The notes beneath the pieces were generated by a model that did no database searches, was not told the DNA's origin, and worked only from the letters and a program-made list of their open reading frames with translations. From Multifurca ochricompacta (lineage: Eukaryota > Basidiomycota > Agaricomycetes > Russulales > Russulaceae), in NCBI GenBank assembly GCA_022496185.1, contig WTXG01000138.1, positions 32,597 through 96,596 on the forward strand: a DNA stretch of 64,000 nucleotides, in the 5' to 3' direction. The translations under genes were made by a program, and so were the position numbers. Shown here in pieces: positions 12,401-22,564 of this stretch (positions within the stretch are counted from its first letter, which is position 1; each line of letters opens with the position of its first letter).

Positions 12401-13032
12401 TTCATTACTTATTTCCATGGCATTGCTAGGATCATCTGATCCATCCTCAGCAGAAGAAGCACTAAAGTCAGCATCATCTACATCACTATTGACATCATTC
12501 ATGACAGCTTGCTTGCGCTTTACAGGGGTCTTGTGTTTGGGGGTGTGTGCAAGGTGCCGGTGGGACAATGGGACAAGATTCCCAAATTCATCAAGCTTCT
12601 CCACAGCAATAGCTGTGGCTAATCATGTACCTGCAGTGGTTTGGACCAGGCGAGAATGTTGACCTGGAAGGATGAGTAAGTATTTCATAGCTGCACTCAA
12701 ATCACACTTGAATGAACTACTTACCTTGGTTTATGTGGGAACATGGTCGAATAGGTTTGGGGATTTTCGATGCATCAAGCTGTTGACCTTCTGGTCCTTG
12801 GGCGGGCTGATCTGTCATGGTAAGGCAAAGTTGTAAGACTCCACATGGATTGAGGGTCTATTTATTGCATCATGGGGCCTCCTTAACGCAGCGATCTCAC
12901 CCTCATTTCCCAGCAATCAACAGAAGAAAATTGAGCATTGTTCTTGTTATTTGGGTTAAATTTTAATAATAGTTACTTCTTGAAAAATGGAAGCGTACCT
13001 GTTGTTGAGATGGGCCAGTAGCGAGGGCTCCT

Positions 13033-13295
13033 GATCTTATGATTATGATAAGATAATCTAAAGTGCGTCAGATAATTGATTCAGAGACATTGCACACAAC
13101 ACATTCTTTCTGTCTTGTCACATTTAAATAACTATATTTATTCTACTTATTGTTGTGCTCCTCTGAGCAGTATAAAAGGTTGCTACTCTGTACACGTTCA
13201 CTTCAGCTTTGACCACATTGAGTATTAGTTAATTAATCTTATCTCATATTTTTACCATATTTAGCTAACACTTATCTGCTATCTAAATAGGTAAA
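13033..13295 (+). promoter_or_regulatory. Promoter-like repeat module carried by the hAT
   Basis: The plus strand runs from a GATAAGATAATCTAAAGT block through a TATA-like box (TATAAAAGG, 13171-13179) and CACTTCAG to AAATAGGTAAAG, which looks like a 5' splice donor. Copies occur at 28674-28945 (inside the hAT deletion derivative) and, without hAT ends, at 21626-21840. It faces away from the transposase gene. Promoter function is inferred only. Confidence 0.4.
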
Positions 13296-13583
13296 GATAC
13301 TATAGTGGGGGAGTTTTGGTGGCTTAATGACAAGATTAAAGCTCATTCAGTCAATGCCGTCCATGCCGTCTAATGCTGTCTATGGCCATCTTTTTGATGG
13401 TTTGGACAGCATTTTCCGTACCCGTCCACTGTCCGTCTCGACATTGACTTAAGCTCGGTACAGCACAGGTACGGCAACCGTACTACGGACCCATCCATAC
13501 CGTGAGGTACGGGTACGGTGCGCAGCCCTAATAAGTTTAGACGACTGAGAATAATTGCTAAATCAGCACTTCTATCTTTATGG

Positions 13584-14926
13584 CTAAGAGTAAACCATGT
13601 GCCTTATGGTCGCGCTGCCAGTATATGTATAGCAAAACGGGCCATCTCCGTCGTCCTTTCGCTTGATATTGAAAACCGAAAGCACAGAAGCAACGACGAT
13701 AAACATCGTCGTGTCTACCAAATATCTTCCGGGACAGATACGCCTGCCATAGCCAAATGCAGAATTTAGGATCGGATCTTCCCGCAAGCTTCCATCTGAG
13801 TTGAGGAATCGCTCTGGTTAAAAAGGTGTCAGGGTCAGGATACACGGCTGGGTCATGTAGGACCGCCCTGCGAAGAAATGTAGGGACCACAACAGATATA
13901 CCATGAAACCCCTACCATATGTTAGATAAAACAAGCCCACCTGGGAATGGGTTAGATTAGAAAACACCGAGACAGTCTCGTAGATGGAAGGCAGCGCACC
14001 CTTGGGAATGAAGTAGCCCTCATAGACATTGTCTTCTGACGTCGCGCGAGGAAATCCTGCCAGTGACAGACGCGCTTAGATATTGCGCTTAAGTTGTTAG
14101 TGATACAACGTACCGAGAGGTCCGACGGGCATCCACCTCGAAACCTCGTTGCATATTCCATCGACAAATGGTAACCTTGGACGATCCTAAAACGTCGGCA
14201 GTCGCTCCCAGCCCGTAACAAGATCGATTTCGTCCTGTGCCTTCTTCTGTGTTTCCGGGTGTAGCAAACAAGCGAGGAAGAAGATCATCAAGGCTGATAC
14301 CGTCTGGAAGATAAATAAAACTACAGGTTCAATAGGTCGGTACTGTTGTAAATATATGTTCGCTAACACACACTGTCAGACCCGACTAAAGAAGATTATA
14401 ATTTCGACAGGATCGCACCACTGTGGTGTGGTGACTGCTTACCCGTAAACAGGGAACCTAAAGCCCCGAAGATCGTTTTCTCAGCCTTGTCACGGTCTGA
14501 TTCACTTAATTTCTCTATCTCTTGAATATTTTGGAGAGCAAGTGACGGACGCGCAGTTCCCTTGAGCTACGAGGTGGATTTTTGTGAGCCATTGCAGAGA
14601 TACCTATGCTAATTGCTTACAATGCTTTCTTTTACGAACCGGATTGGTTCGTTCACGGCCTCCTCCCAAATTCCATGACCATAACGGATGAGAGGCTTGT
14701 AGCTAAACCATGGTAGCCATTCGGGCATGTGGCGCACTGATGTCGTTGTAGGAGGTTTCCATACTGGCTAGTAGGAAAGAATCCGAGACCACATACGAAT
14801 AGGAATGTCATTCACCAACAAAACACCAGGAATGATGGTTCCCGTAGCCAGGTCGCTCATCTTTCTGGCAACGTCGAGCTTTCTGTCATGACGCCCTTGT
14901 GCCTCGAAATCGTAGGTAATAGCCAT
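13584..14926 (-). pseudogene. Cytochrome P450 remnant, N-terminally truncated
   Basis: Haem-thiolate monooxygenase fragment resembling basidiomycete OrdA-like (CYP64/CYP5144-type) P450s. Visible pieces from the 5' side: MAITYDFEAQGRHDRK and a PGVLLVNDIPI block (14926-14770), PEWLPWFSYKPLIRYG (about 14710-14660), a partial I-helix region (TVSALMIFFLACLLHPETQ, near 14310-14250), LPFVDGICNEVSRWMPVGP (14180-14110), GFPRATSEDNVYEGYF (14050-14000), LHDPAVYPDPDTF (13860-13830) and the haem motif FGYGRRICPGRYL (about 13770-13725). Defects are loss of roughly the first 190 residues, a TAG after ERLPTF near 14190, a frameshift after PDTF near 13820, and no recognisable C-terminal tail. Confidence 0.85.
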
Positions 14927-15360
14927 GACTATCTTCCCTTGCAAACTGTAAATTTTGTAACACGCACACCGCCATTGTTCTTAGATTGAAAACAGTGAGA
15001 ATTTGAATGTTTGATAAGAGCCGCTGTCGTCGTCGTCGATTTGGATTTGGGCTTTGGGCCTTATGTTCACGTGACCAGACCAAAATTCGGATACATCATC
15101 ATCGGGATCAGATCAATCTTTGGCAACCAACCTCCTCTGGGCTGGACTATTGGCGAGGGTGTACTAGTGGCCCCTTCTTCTATACTCTTTTGAGTGAGTT
15201 GACAACTGATAACAGCCATGTACCATGTTGCTCACTCGTATCAAATTGTCAACAAATCCAAATAATCAGGGTAGCGCACATAAAAGACATAACCAACAAT
15301 CATAATCCTGAACCCACTCCTACACTTGATGTCATTCTCAACAGACCGCAACCATACCCA
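14927..15360. other. Intergenic, no gene seen
   Basis: This lies between the P450 remnant and the 3' end of the FunK1 gene. It could hold the kinase terminator; no repeat or RNA gene was recognised. Confidence 0.4.
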
Positions 15361-17816
15361 CTACAACTCTTTACTGAGTGCAGAAGACAACTTAGCCGAA
15401 GAGCGATCGTTGCCTTGTATCCAAGGCCCAGTCTTCGGTTGCTCTTTTGATCCAGGTGGAAACTGCTTTTTACGCCTTTGATTGAACGGCTTCTCCATAT
15501 CACTATCCGCCGCCTTGCGCTTCTTGCGATCTCTACTTTCTGAAGAATGCAGACGAAGCTCATACCCGCACAAGCTTCCATCGTTGTCTACATCCCATGC
15601 GCTGGCAAGATACCTGTCAAAAATTGACAATACCAGTCCGGAGAACAAAGCTTGATGCGAGAGTCCTGAACTCGTTGATCTCTCGCTTGTTTCGCATTGA
15701 TTCGTGCTATGGATTTCTTGTATAAACTGAACTGCGGTTCCACATGGCGATAAAAATCTTGGAAAAGCAAGCGCAGCTCCTCGACTATGTCTGCACAAGG
15801 AGTTTCAACGAGATCTTCGATGGTTCCAGGAGTAATGGGAACGCCTTGAAGAAACGAAAATTTTCCAAGACCACCCCTGACAAGACCGTCGTCACCCACG
15901 TCTGAGTGCATGTCGAACACATATTGCATATTAGCCGTCATATCCACCTTCCCAGGACTCCTGCACTTTGCTATTTCGTATAAAAGCACCCAGAAGAATG
16001 ACTCTAGGTCGTCAGAAACTTCATGTGGTCTACATGAAGGGTCAAGCAAGCGCCATATGGATATGAATTGCCAAGTGCCCTGCATGCAGTCCTCATTAGT
16101 TGCTAATACTTCACACCCATTAACGTGATACATACCGTGCGTGAATGTTGTCTCGCCTTCTCCTCGACCCCTTTCGTAACCCGTTTTGACAAGTCCCAGT
16201 CGATCAATATCCCACGCCCATCCTCGCCAATCAAGATGTTACCTGCACTCACATCTCGATGTAACATTCCGGTCCTCTCGTACGCCGCAGAGTGAGCTGT
16301 ACCAAATCCTTTAGAATTTATACTGCGAGTAGGAAATGGTATCTCTTACCTATAATGGCGTCCCGAATCACCTCACATAATTGTCTCGTCGATTTAAATC
16401 TATTCAGGGGCCTCCCGAGTGTTTCCAAGACAAGTCGGTAGTGAACAAAAGGATTCGCAGATGGTCGACCAGGACACCAGTCATGTCCACCTTCTGAACC
16501 TTGCAAGTAGTCCTGTGTCCTTGTCCTCTGTGGGGTGAACAAGGAAACATTCGAATGTTTAGGTGATAATGGGACATCGCCACCCAAGCCAAACTTCGCT
16601 ATACAAGGAACTTGTGCCGCGTTCAATTCCCGATATACGTCGCCTTCCTTTTGAATCCCCGGGAGATTAGTGCGCCAAAAGTCTTTGACGTACACAAGGT
16701 TTGCGCTCGCGACCTCGTAGGCGATGTATCCGAATGTAGACCGTCCAAAGAGTGACTCTGTATACCACACTGCTCCTGCTGTGATGTATGACCTGAGCTC
16801 CCCATCAGTGGCATGATCGTCCCGGACCAAGATCTTGTGGAGATCCGCCTTCCTAACTTTCTCCAAGCCCTCGTACGTCTTCAACTTGCAAATTGCTGCT
16901 TCTGCCTCATTATCTGGTACAGAAGTAATAGTCGTATCAAATCCACGGTCGACGTCGGATAGGAAGTTGAACCGCCATATGAATTCAAAGAGTGTGTCGG
17001 GTTCGGCAGCCCAATTGAATAACTCGGTGTAGATTACTCCACTGCGATCCCATCGAAAGAGACGACCTGTATCACCAAAAAGAACGACAGAAAATGAAAA
17101 GACGCGAAATTGAGCGCGATGGAGTGCCGATGCATAAGCAATGAACTGGCCACAGGTTTTGTATGCAGCTTGTGTCCATTGTACGTGGCTCTCCAAGTCT
17201 TCTTCGTCTTTCCTCATCTCTTCAAGAGGGATGAATATGTCCTCATCTTTGCCCTTGTTCTCGATCCACAGGTCAACTGCTCTCCAATTTAATAACTTTG
17301 CCTTCTTGGAGCCAGCCGAGTGTTCATGCCAGTGAGAGTGATTCGGAAGATTAGAATAAATGGAAATGTCAGGTTTTAAGCGATATTCTCCATCCGGAGA
17401 AGAGGTGGTGTTGACAAATTTTAGTTTGGGACAAAGGCCAGAGGCCTCAATTGCTTTAATCTAACGACATGATTGAGCATATATATATATAAGATGGTAG
17501 AGGCACTTGCAAATTCGTTCTCATTCTTTGAGACGGTTGAGTGGGTAAACAAAAATTGGTTTGTTGGTCGTGATTCGTGTGCCTTTGGAAGAAATTCGGC
17601 CAAGAAGGTGTGGACAGGCATGGGCCCGACGAATTTCTCACAAGCGTCAAAGGTCATGTTTTTATAGCGTGATGAGGCTTTTTGGTATGGCGCAGAGCTG
17701 TGGTGTTCGCTTCCTGGAAGGTCTTTCTTCAACGGGGTTGTTTGAGATAATGTAGTCCGAGGATGAGGGTCTGTAGAGTTAGGTGGGGTACTTGGATTCG
17801 GCATAATGTGAGACAA
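15361..17816 (-). CDS. FunK1-type fungal protein kinase
   Basis: Member of the FunK1 kinase family expanded in mushroom-forming fungi, whose substrates are unknown. Inferred exons (minus): 17816-17511, 17460-16350, 16296-16136, 16079-15361. The N-terminal part has the typical [12 protein letters not shown] and [18 protein letters not shown] blocks followed by KPDISIY. The kinase core has the catalytic loop [10 protein letters not shown] (near 16250), DWDLS as the DFG equivalent (about 16200) and GTWQFIS across the third splice junction. The C-terminal tail is Lys/Arg-rich. Introns 16297-16349 and 16080-16135 are GT-AG; the first (17461-17510) needs a GC donor. Near 15633 the frame shifts by 20 nt or 1 nt, so the last 90 residues may be out of frame. 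Its promoter and first exon are duplicated at 21950-22323. Confidence 0.82.
17461..17510 (-). other. GC-AG intron in FunK1
   Basis: The minus strand reads TTT then GCAAGTGCC and ends GTTAG, removing 50 nt. Splicing joins KNENEF to IKAIEASG in phase 0 and avoids the stop in the unspliced frame. No GT donor nearby keeps the frame. Confidence 0.6.
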
Positions 17817-18060
17817 CGGAGGGTGGGGCTTGGGAATGACTCACTGTTGGATGTATATAGGGTTTTTCCAAGACACTCGGGCGCAGTCTGATGGAATAAT
17901 CAAATTTTTGGAGGGGCGGTGAGATTATCGATAATGAGTCTTACATGTCTGAGTTTGACTGGCTGTAACGTCGGCCAACAGCGCGACACACCAAGTTGAA
18001 CCTTAAAGACGCGTGTGATCACGTGACACGACGCCAGGCTCACTGCTGCCATCGATTCTC
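17817..18060 (-). promoter_or_regulatory. FunK1 upstream region, duplicated elsewhere
   Basis: Contains a CACGTG E-box core (18020-18025) and blocks CGTCTTTAAGGTTC and GACGTTACAG, all of which recur in the same order at 21960-22130. Conservation of spacing suggests a duplicated promoter; function is inferred. Confidence 0.45.
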
Positions 18061-18689
18061 TCAACCTAAGAACACATCGCTACTATCTACCACAAGGGAC
18101 TACTCTTTCATGTATTTGCTGCCTACGGAATATAAATGGGATTTTTTTTTAAAAAAACTCTCCAAGATGATAAATGAATAGGTTTGAACTTATCCGCCAC
18201 GTAGCTAAAACCCGTTGGTTGGTGCACCCACATTCATAAGATCAAAAGAAGTAGAAGACAAGAGGTCTCAGCAAAAATCCTAGGGTTGTTCAACTTCATT
18301 GATGGTGTAGCAAGTGATAGAGAGGTGGGATAGGTTTTCGTTTGACAGTACGTGAGGGGGTTGGAGATTTACAGGAGAGCTGTACCAGGGTGCATCTTTT
18401 GTGATGAGGATATAGTGGGTGAGCTGAGTTCCGGGATTCATTGTTGTACTGAATGGATTCATTCTGTTTGATGCCAATGTTCAAGGTTAATAAACACGCC
18501 TCTTTTATTTTAAAAATAAAATTATACATCACATCACTTCTGTACAGACTAAATGCACACATTGTGACGCATCACATGATGTACATACAGAGACAAACAA
18601 TATGTAATGGGAACGTTGTTGATTGTTTTGGCAGACTAGTTCCGATACTTGACAAGTGGCCACGGCCCTTAGTCAGGTCAAGAAGTGGT
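18061..18689. other. Intergenic, no gene seen
   Basis: A (T)n(A)n tract occurs at 18144-18160. Short frames exist on both strands but none resembles a known protein. Upstream exons of the next gene may lie in its last 200 bp. Confidence 0.35.
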
Positions 18690-19866
18690 GTAGGGACAGT
18701 CAGGAGGAGATTCTCATCGTTCCCCTCGAAGGTATGCCTTATTTCTCTTTTCACGGGTATATTTTTCTTTTTTACTGGAGGAGGAAAAGAGTGGGGGCAA
18801 GGGGGGAAGGAGCTCACCTTTTTGACACCCGTTAAAGGGCATGACAAGTCTCAAGTCTGTCATATCGTTATGGTAATGTGGCGCCCCCCCCATTTCCCCT
18901 TGCCCCAGCTTCGATTGATCTCTGATCACTCACAATCTTCAGCGCTTAATACTCTCGACCTGCTAAAGAAGGGTTCGACGCCCCTTGCCCAACGTGCACG
19001 CACTGCTTCACGCGTGCTCGAGTCACAGGTGGGTACTAACCCTCGCGTGAGGGTACAGCAGGATTCCGCGTTCGTCCTTCGAGATAAGATCGCTTTTCAC
19101 AACGAGGACGATTCGGATGACTCGGCTCATCCTACCAACTCTCCGCCACTATCCAAGTCAACTTTGTCGTCACCCTCTCCAGAGTGGGTTCGTCGCACGA
19201 TTTGTTGTGCTCAATGTGAGACCGATAATGCCGACACTGCACGTCCGCGAGTGGTACTCGCCACCCTAGCCGGTCAACCACCTCCAATCCAAACGCAGGC
19301 ATTGGGAGGTGTTGATAGTCATCCTATGCCACTTTTATCATCACCAGCACCACCACCGCCACCACCACGTTCTCACTACCACGAGTCGTCAGCACCGGTC
19401 ACGTCGCCGGTCCCGCTTCCTGTAGCATCAGCACACCACCATCATGGTTATCACGCTAATAGACATGAACCGCGCGTGATGGGTGCGTTCGTTACTTATT
19501 GGGCTCGTCGTGCGCGTCTGGAAGTGCTCGAAGTCCAGGCCTCCCCCCTCTACGGTAATCACCTCCACTAACACTACCACTACCACCACTGCCACTACCA
19601 CTACCGCTACCACTAACACAATCACTGCCCCTGGGGCCATGGATGGTGGACGCACGTCACTGGAAGACCGTCGACCGCCTTTGCATGGTGGACATAATAA
19701 TAATCATTATTATCGTGGACGTGGGGATTATCACGGCAAAGGTCCCGGAGGAGGAAGAGGAGGGATGGTTGAGCGTCCACCGGCCGTCAACACTATGATG
19801 GACGTGATCTCGCAACCAAGTCGGGTGGTGCGGGTCTTGGTTCGAGGAGAGAAGCTCGATCTTTGA
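18690..19866 (+). CDS. Unrecognised spliced gene, Pro/His/Thr- and Arg-Gly-rich protein
   Basis: I do not recognise the family. A plausible intron runs from GTATGCC (18732) to CTTCAG (18942) and joins IVPLE to ALNTLDLLKKG. The following exon encodes an ordered-looking stretch (RTASRVLESQVGTNPRVRVQ, FVLRDKIAFHNEDDSDD), then Pro- and His-rich sequence. The downstream part (19540-19866) is open in another frame: a Thr/Asn run from an ACT/CCA trinucleotide tract, then RGRGDYHGKGPGGGRGG and the terminus VRVLVRGEKLDL. A frame change is needed between about 19430 and 19570 and I found no convincing intron there. The 5' end is not determined. Confidence 0.35.
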
Positions 19867-21330
19867 ATTTGAAATTTTGAATGAGGATGACGGGGGTGTT
19901 GTGTGTCGTGTGTCGTCTTTTTCTTTTTTTTCTTTTGCGTATGTTGTGAGAAAGTGAGAGGGATATTTTATATGGATGTGAGGGTGTGAAAGTTGGTGCG
20001 TGCATACCTCTTCTTTTTTTTCGTTTTTATACACGAGTCTTTATTTTTTTTTTCCAGGCCGAGCGTTTCTCTCCGGTTTTCACCAAATCGAAAAGAAGAA
20101 ATCGCTTTTTTTTTTTAACAGCCGACCGACCAAACTTTTACTTCTGAAGGCTGGCTCCATCATTCCCCCTCCCTTCATCATTCTTCCTCAACCCCACAAA
20201 CACAGCACACACACGCACACATGCACACACGCACACCGCTTCCATATATATCGCTCGCTGTGTTGCGGTTCCTCCTTCAAGTGGTATCGGTTATCCAATG
20301 CCGCCTCACCCTAACACTCCACTCGCTTTGCCTAACCTCGATTGGGTTTCTTTCCCTCACTCTCTGAAATTTTTCGATTTGGGCTGTGCTGTGGAAACTG
20401 CCCATGGACTGACTTTGTGTGTGAACTGAACTGGACCCGGACTATATGGGGGGGGTATGTGAACTTGGGATATCTGTGTCCCTTTAGGGGGCCCTGTCCC
20501 TGACCTCGTTTCAATTTAACTTTTTTCCTTTGCTTTTGTCCCCCCCTTTTTTTTCTTTTTCTTTTTCTTCTTTTGAGCTTCGACCCTTTGGGTAGAAGCT
20601 CATAAAAAAACATCAAAAAAAACAAAAAAACAAGTTTTGATCTTATGAATGTGTGTGTGGCTACCAACCACCCTCTCGAGGGATGGCATATGCATGCGCG
20701 CGCGCCCCTAACAGCTTTATTTTTTCTCCAAGTGAGTTTATGACCGGACCACTTGTCTCGGTCACGATATGAAATATATATATAAATGATATGATATGTC
20801 ACCTTTGCGTGCCTTTTTCTCTTCCTTTATTTTTTTTAAATATCATATCATAATAAGATCTTCCACCCCCCCTCTCCATGCATGTGTTGTTGTCGTAAAC
20901 ATGAACATGTTTGCCGTTTTTTGTTTTTCTACGTTTATGTTTTTTTTGTTTGCTGCTGTGACTACTATTTTTGTAGTTGTTTTTTTTTGGTCCCCCCCAC
21001 CTTCCTACTGATAAGATTATGGGGGCCAGATAGGGGTACACGCATGTAAACCTTTTTGCAAGGAAAAAGAATACAATACTTTTCTCTCTAGATTCGTTAT
21101 TCGCTTTTTCAAGCCTTTTTTATACAATTTACACTACAGTTAATTTCAATACAAGTATAAGAGTTTTGTAAATAGGGGTTAAGTAAATGAGACATTTTGT
21201 CTTGTGACTTTTCAATTTTGTTGTGCTTGTATCAGTTAGATAAAATATTCAAAATAAAATCTCTTGTAACTGTAAACTTTTAACCACAGAGTCTGTAGAA
21301 TCAAATGTGAGACACAAACAAGATCGAAGT
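19867..21330. other. T-rich 3'-UTR/intergenic DNA with microsatellite
   Basis: Long plus-strand T runs, a CA/CACG microsatellite at about 20204-20240 and no supported gene. The Lys/Arg-rich frame on minus (20332-20802) is a translation of pyrimidine tracts. The final part (21060-21330) is AT-rich. Confidence 0.45.
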
Positions 21331-21334
21331 TCAT

Positions 21335-21445
21335 CGCCCCTGAGGGGCGCGCCAAAAATTAATTGTTCTAGCCAAAGGCTAGAACTTTTGACGACTGTGG
21401 TGCGCTTTTGCGCTCCTCCAGGTCGTCGATGGATCGTAATCCATC
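21335..21445. other. Cluster of four consecutive stem-loops
   Basis: Perfect stems in a row: 21335-21340 with 21344-21349 (CGCCCC, loop TGA); 21365-21373 with 21377-21385 (GTTCTAGCC, loop AAA); 21390-21395 with 21422-21427 (GACGAC) enclosing TGG/CCA and GCGC-TTTT-GCGC; 21428-21434 with 21439-21445 (GATGGAT, loop CGTA). It is GC-rich within AT-rich DNA. It could be a structured RNA, or a fragment of mitochondrial DNA, where such GC hairpins are common. No family is recognised. Confidence 0.5.
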
Positions 21446-21625
21446 ACCTACTTACTCCCAGTATGGCTTTTAAAAGGAAAAAATAAAAAAACAGGACTTT
21501 CCTTGGGTTTGGTTTAGGAGTGTGTACCTTGTCGGTGGCAGTGACAGTGGTGATGATAGTGGATAGGTAATAGAGGTTCCCTTCTCTTTTATATCCAATT
21601 TATATTCCGTTGTGCAGCATGGACT
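21446..21625. other. Intergenic, nothing recognised
   Basis: There is no coding frame or repeat that I can support between the hairpin cluster and the promoter-like module. Confidence 0.3.
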
Positions 21626-21840
21626 TGATCTATTGATCGTGATAAGATAATCTAAAGTGGGTCAGTTAACTGATTCAGAGACAACTCTACATTGCACACA
21701 CAACACGCTCTTTCGTATCTTGTCACAATTAATTATATTTCTGTCTTTATTGTGTCATGCTCTTTTAGTAGTATATAAGGACTCCACTTTATATGCATTC
21801 ACTTCAGTTTAACCACATTATCTGCTATCTAAATAGGTAA
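21626..21840 (+). promoter_or_regulatory. Promoter-like module shared with hAT elements (no hAT ends)
   Basis: Same order of blocks as 13033-13295 and 28674-28945: GATAAGATAATCTAAAGTG, a TATATAAGG box at 21772-21780, CACTTCAG and AAATAGGTAA. Terminal repeats are absent. It is either a degraded hAT fragment or the host source of the sequence the transposons captured. Confidence 0.45.
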
Positions 21841-21949
21841 CTATAACCCTTTTTACAGCTCCATTCATCAGCCAAATACATGAAAGAGCAGTCACTTGTG
21901 TACACTTGAAAAGGTAAGTAGGCCATGACCAGAGAACTGAGGGCGGCAG

Positions 21950-22323
21950 TGACAGAACTGTTGTATCACGTGATAACACCGCGTCTTTAAGGTTCCGCGG
22001 CTGTTCCGACGTTACAGTCAATTAAACTCAGACGTGTAAAATTCATTATTCTCATTATTCATTATTCGATAATCTCACCGTTCCTTCCCAAAATTTAATT
22101 ATTCCATCAGATTACTCCCGAGTGTCTATGATAGACTCAACGGTGAGCGTTGTCTCATATTATGCCGAATCCCAGTATCCCACCTAACTCTACAGATCCT
22201 CATCCTGGGACTACATATCTCAAACAACCCCGTTGGAGAGACATCTTCCAGGAAGTGAACACCACAGCTCTGGACCATACCAAAAGCATCTTCAAGGCAT
22301 AAAAACATGACATTTGACGCAAG
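21950..22323 (+). pseudogene. Inverted duplicate of FunK1 promoter and 5' exon
   Basis: The plus strand repeats FunK1 upstream DNA (E-box CACGTG at 21967-21972) and the exon from the MPNPS start (22163) to about ACATGACATTTGACGC. Small indels shift the frame, so only a short disrupted peptide could be made. Similarity stops abruptly before the kinase domain. It lies about 240 bp upstream of the NACHT gene in the same orientation. Confidence 0.75.
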
Positions 22324-22490
22324 GTGTCCACGTGTCCACAATATCCCTTTTTATCACATCCCTGATCTTAGATCACCACCAGAACTATAAGCAGCTTACT
22401 ATCGTGTTCATGTGTATTATCACTTGTGTGAGAGTGCGTGAGAGCATCTTGGCTCAACAGGAAATGGCTCTACGCCCCATTCACGATGGT

Positions 22491-22500
22491 GCATATAAAG
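22491..22500 (+). promoter_or_regulatory. TATA box of the NACHT-ankyrin gene
   Basis: GCATATAAAG lies about 70 nt upstream of the ATG at 22565, a normal core-promoter distance. No coding frame lies between. Confidence 0.5.
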
Positions 22501-22564
22501 CGCTGAACCATACCCGGAACACCTTCAACTCTTACCACTACCAGCTCAACTAACACTTACCTTC

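Larger units (their letters stand above)
2735..12818 (-). pseudogene. hAT-family (BED zinc finger) transposase, interrupted by Copia B
   Basis: Cut-and-paste transposase in many exons. The likely start is ATG at 12818 (MTDQPAQGPEGQQ). An acidic, Lys/Arg-rich N-terminal region (12600-12100) is followed by a BED-type zinc finger (CFHG-like, about 12050-11900). The first catalytic Asp lies in LSLDAWTSSNQYAFLAIVAH near 11280-11220, and the MDNASNNNTL plus HLAA block near 10978-10850. DVRTRWLSTHQM lies near 10380-10350. The C-terminal dimerisation region contains NPIHWWMGRRMQFPNL (9620-9560), an intron at 9464-9522, then SAVAIERIFSGG ending at about 9428. The reading frame resumes beyond Copia B at 2864 (RDTISLHRASLNANTIRTLM) and stops at 2735. 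Rejoining the flanks gives FSGG-RDT with the normal hAT spacing. Exon limits other than those stated are approximate. Confidence 0.82.
2697..13530 (-). mobile_element. Autonomous-type hAT transposon, split by Copia B
   Basis: The right terminus is at 13530: the inward sequence TAGGGCTGCGCACCGTACCC matches the ends of the deletion derivative at 27870-29167. The element holds a multi-exon hAT transposase on minus (12818 to 2735). The left terminal inverted repeat is missing: matching sequence stops near 2697. Copia B sits inside the last transposase exon. About 700 bp of non-coding DNA (12819-13530) includes CCGTC/GACGG-rich subterminal repeats (13340-13530) and a promoter-like module. Confidence 0.85.

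Noticed and set aside
13558..13890. Intact P450 gene
   Set aside because: Stop codon, frameshift and missing N-terminal half show it is a remnant despite a perfect haem motif.
20332..20802. 156-codon Lys/Arg-rich frame on minus
   Set aside because: It translates pyrimidine runs; composition is purely a consequence of T/C tracts and no family resemblance is seen.
21335..21445. Hammerhead or other self-cleaving ribozyme
   Set aside because: No CUGAUGA/GAAA core or other catalytic signature could be found among the stems.
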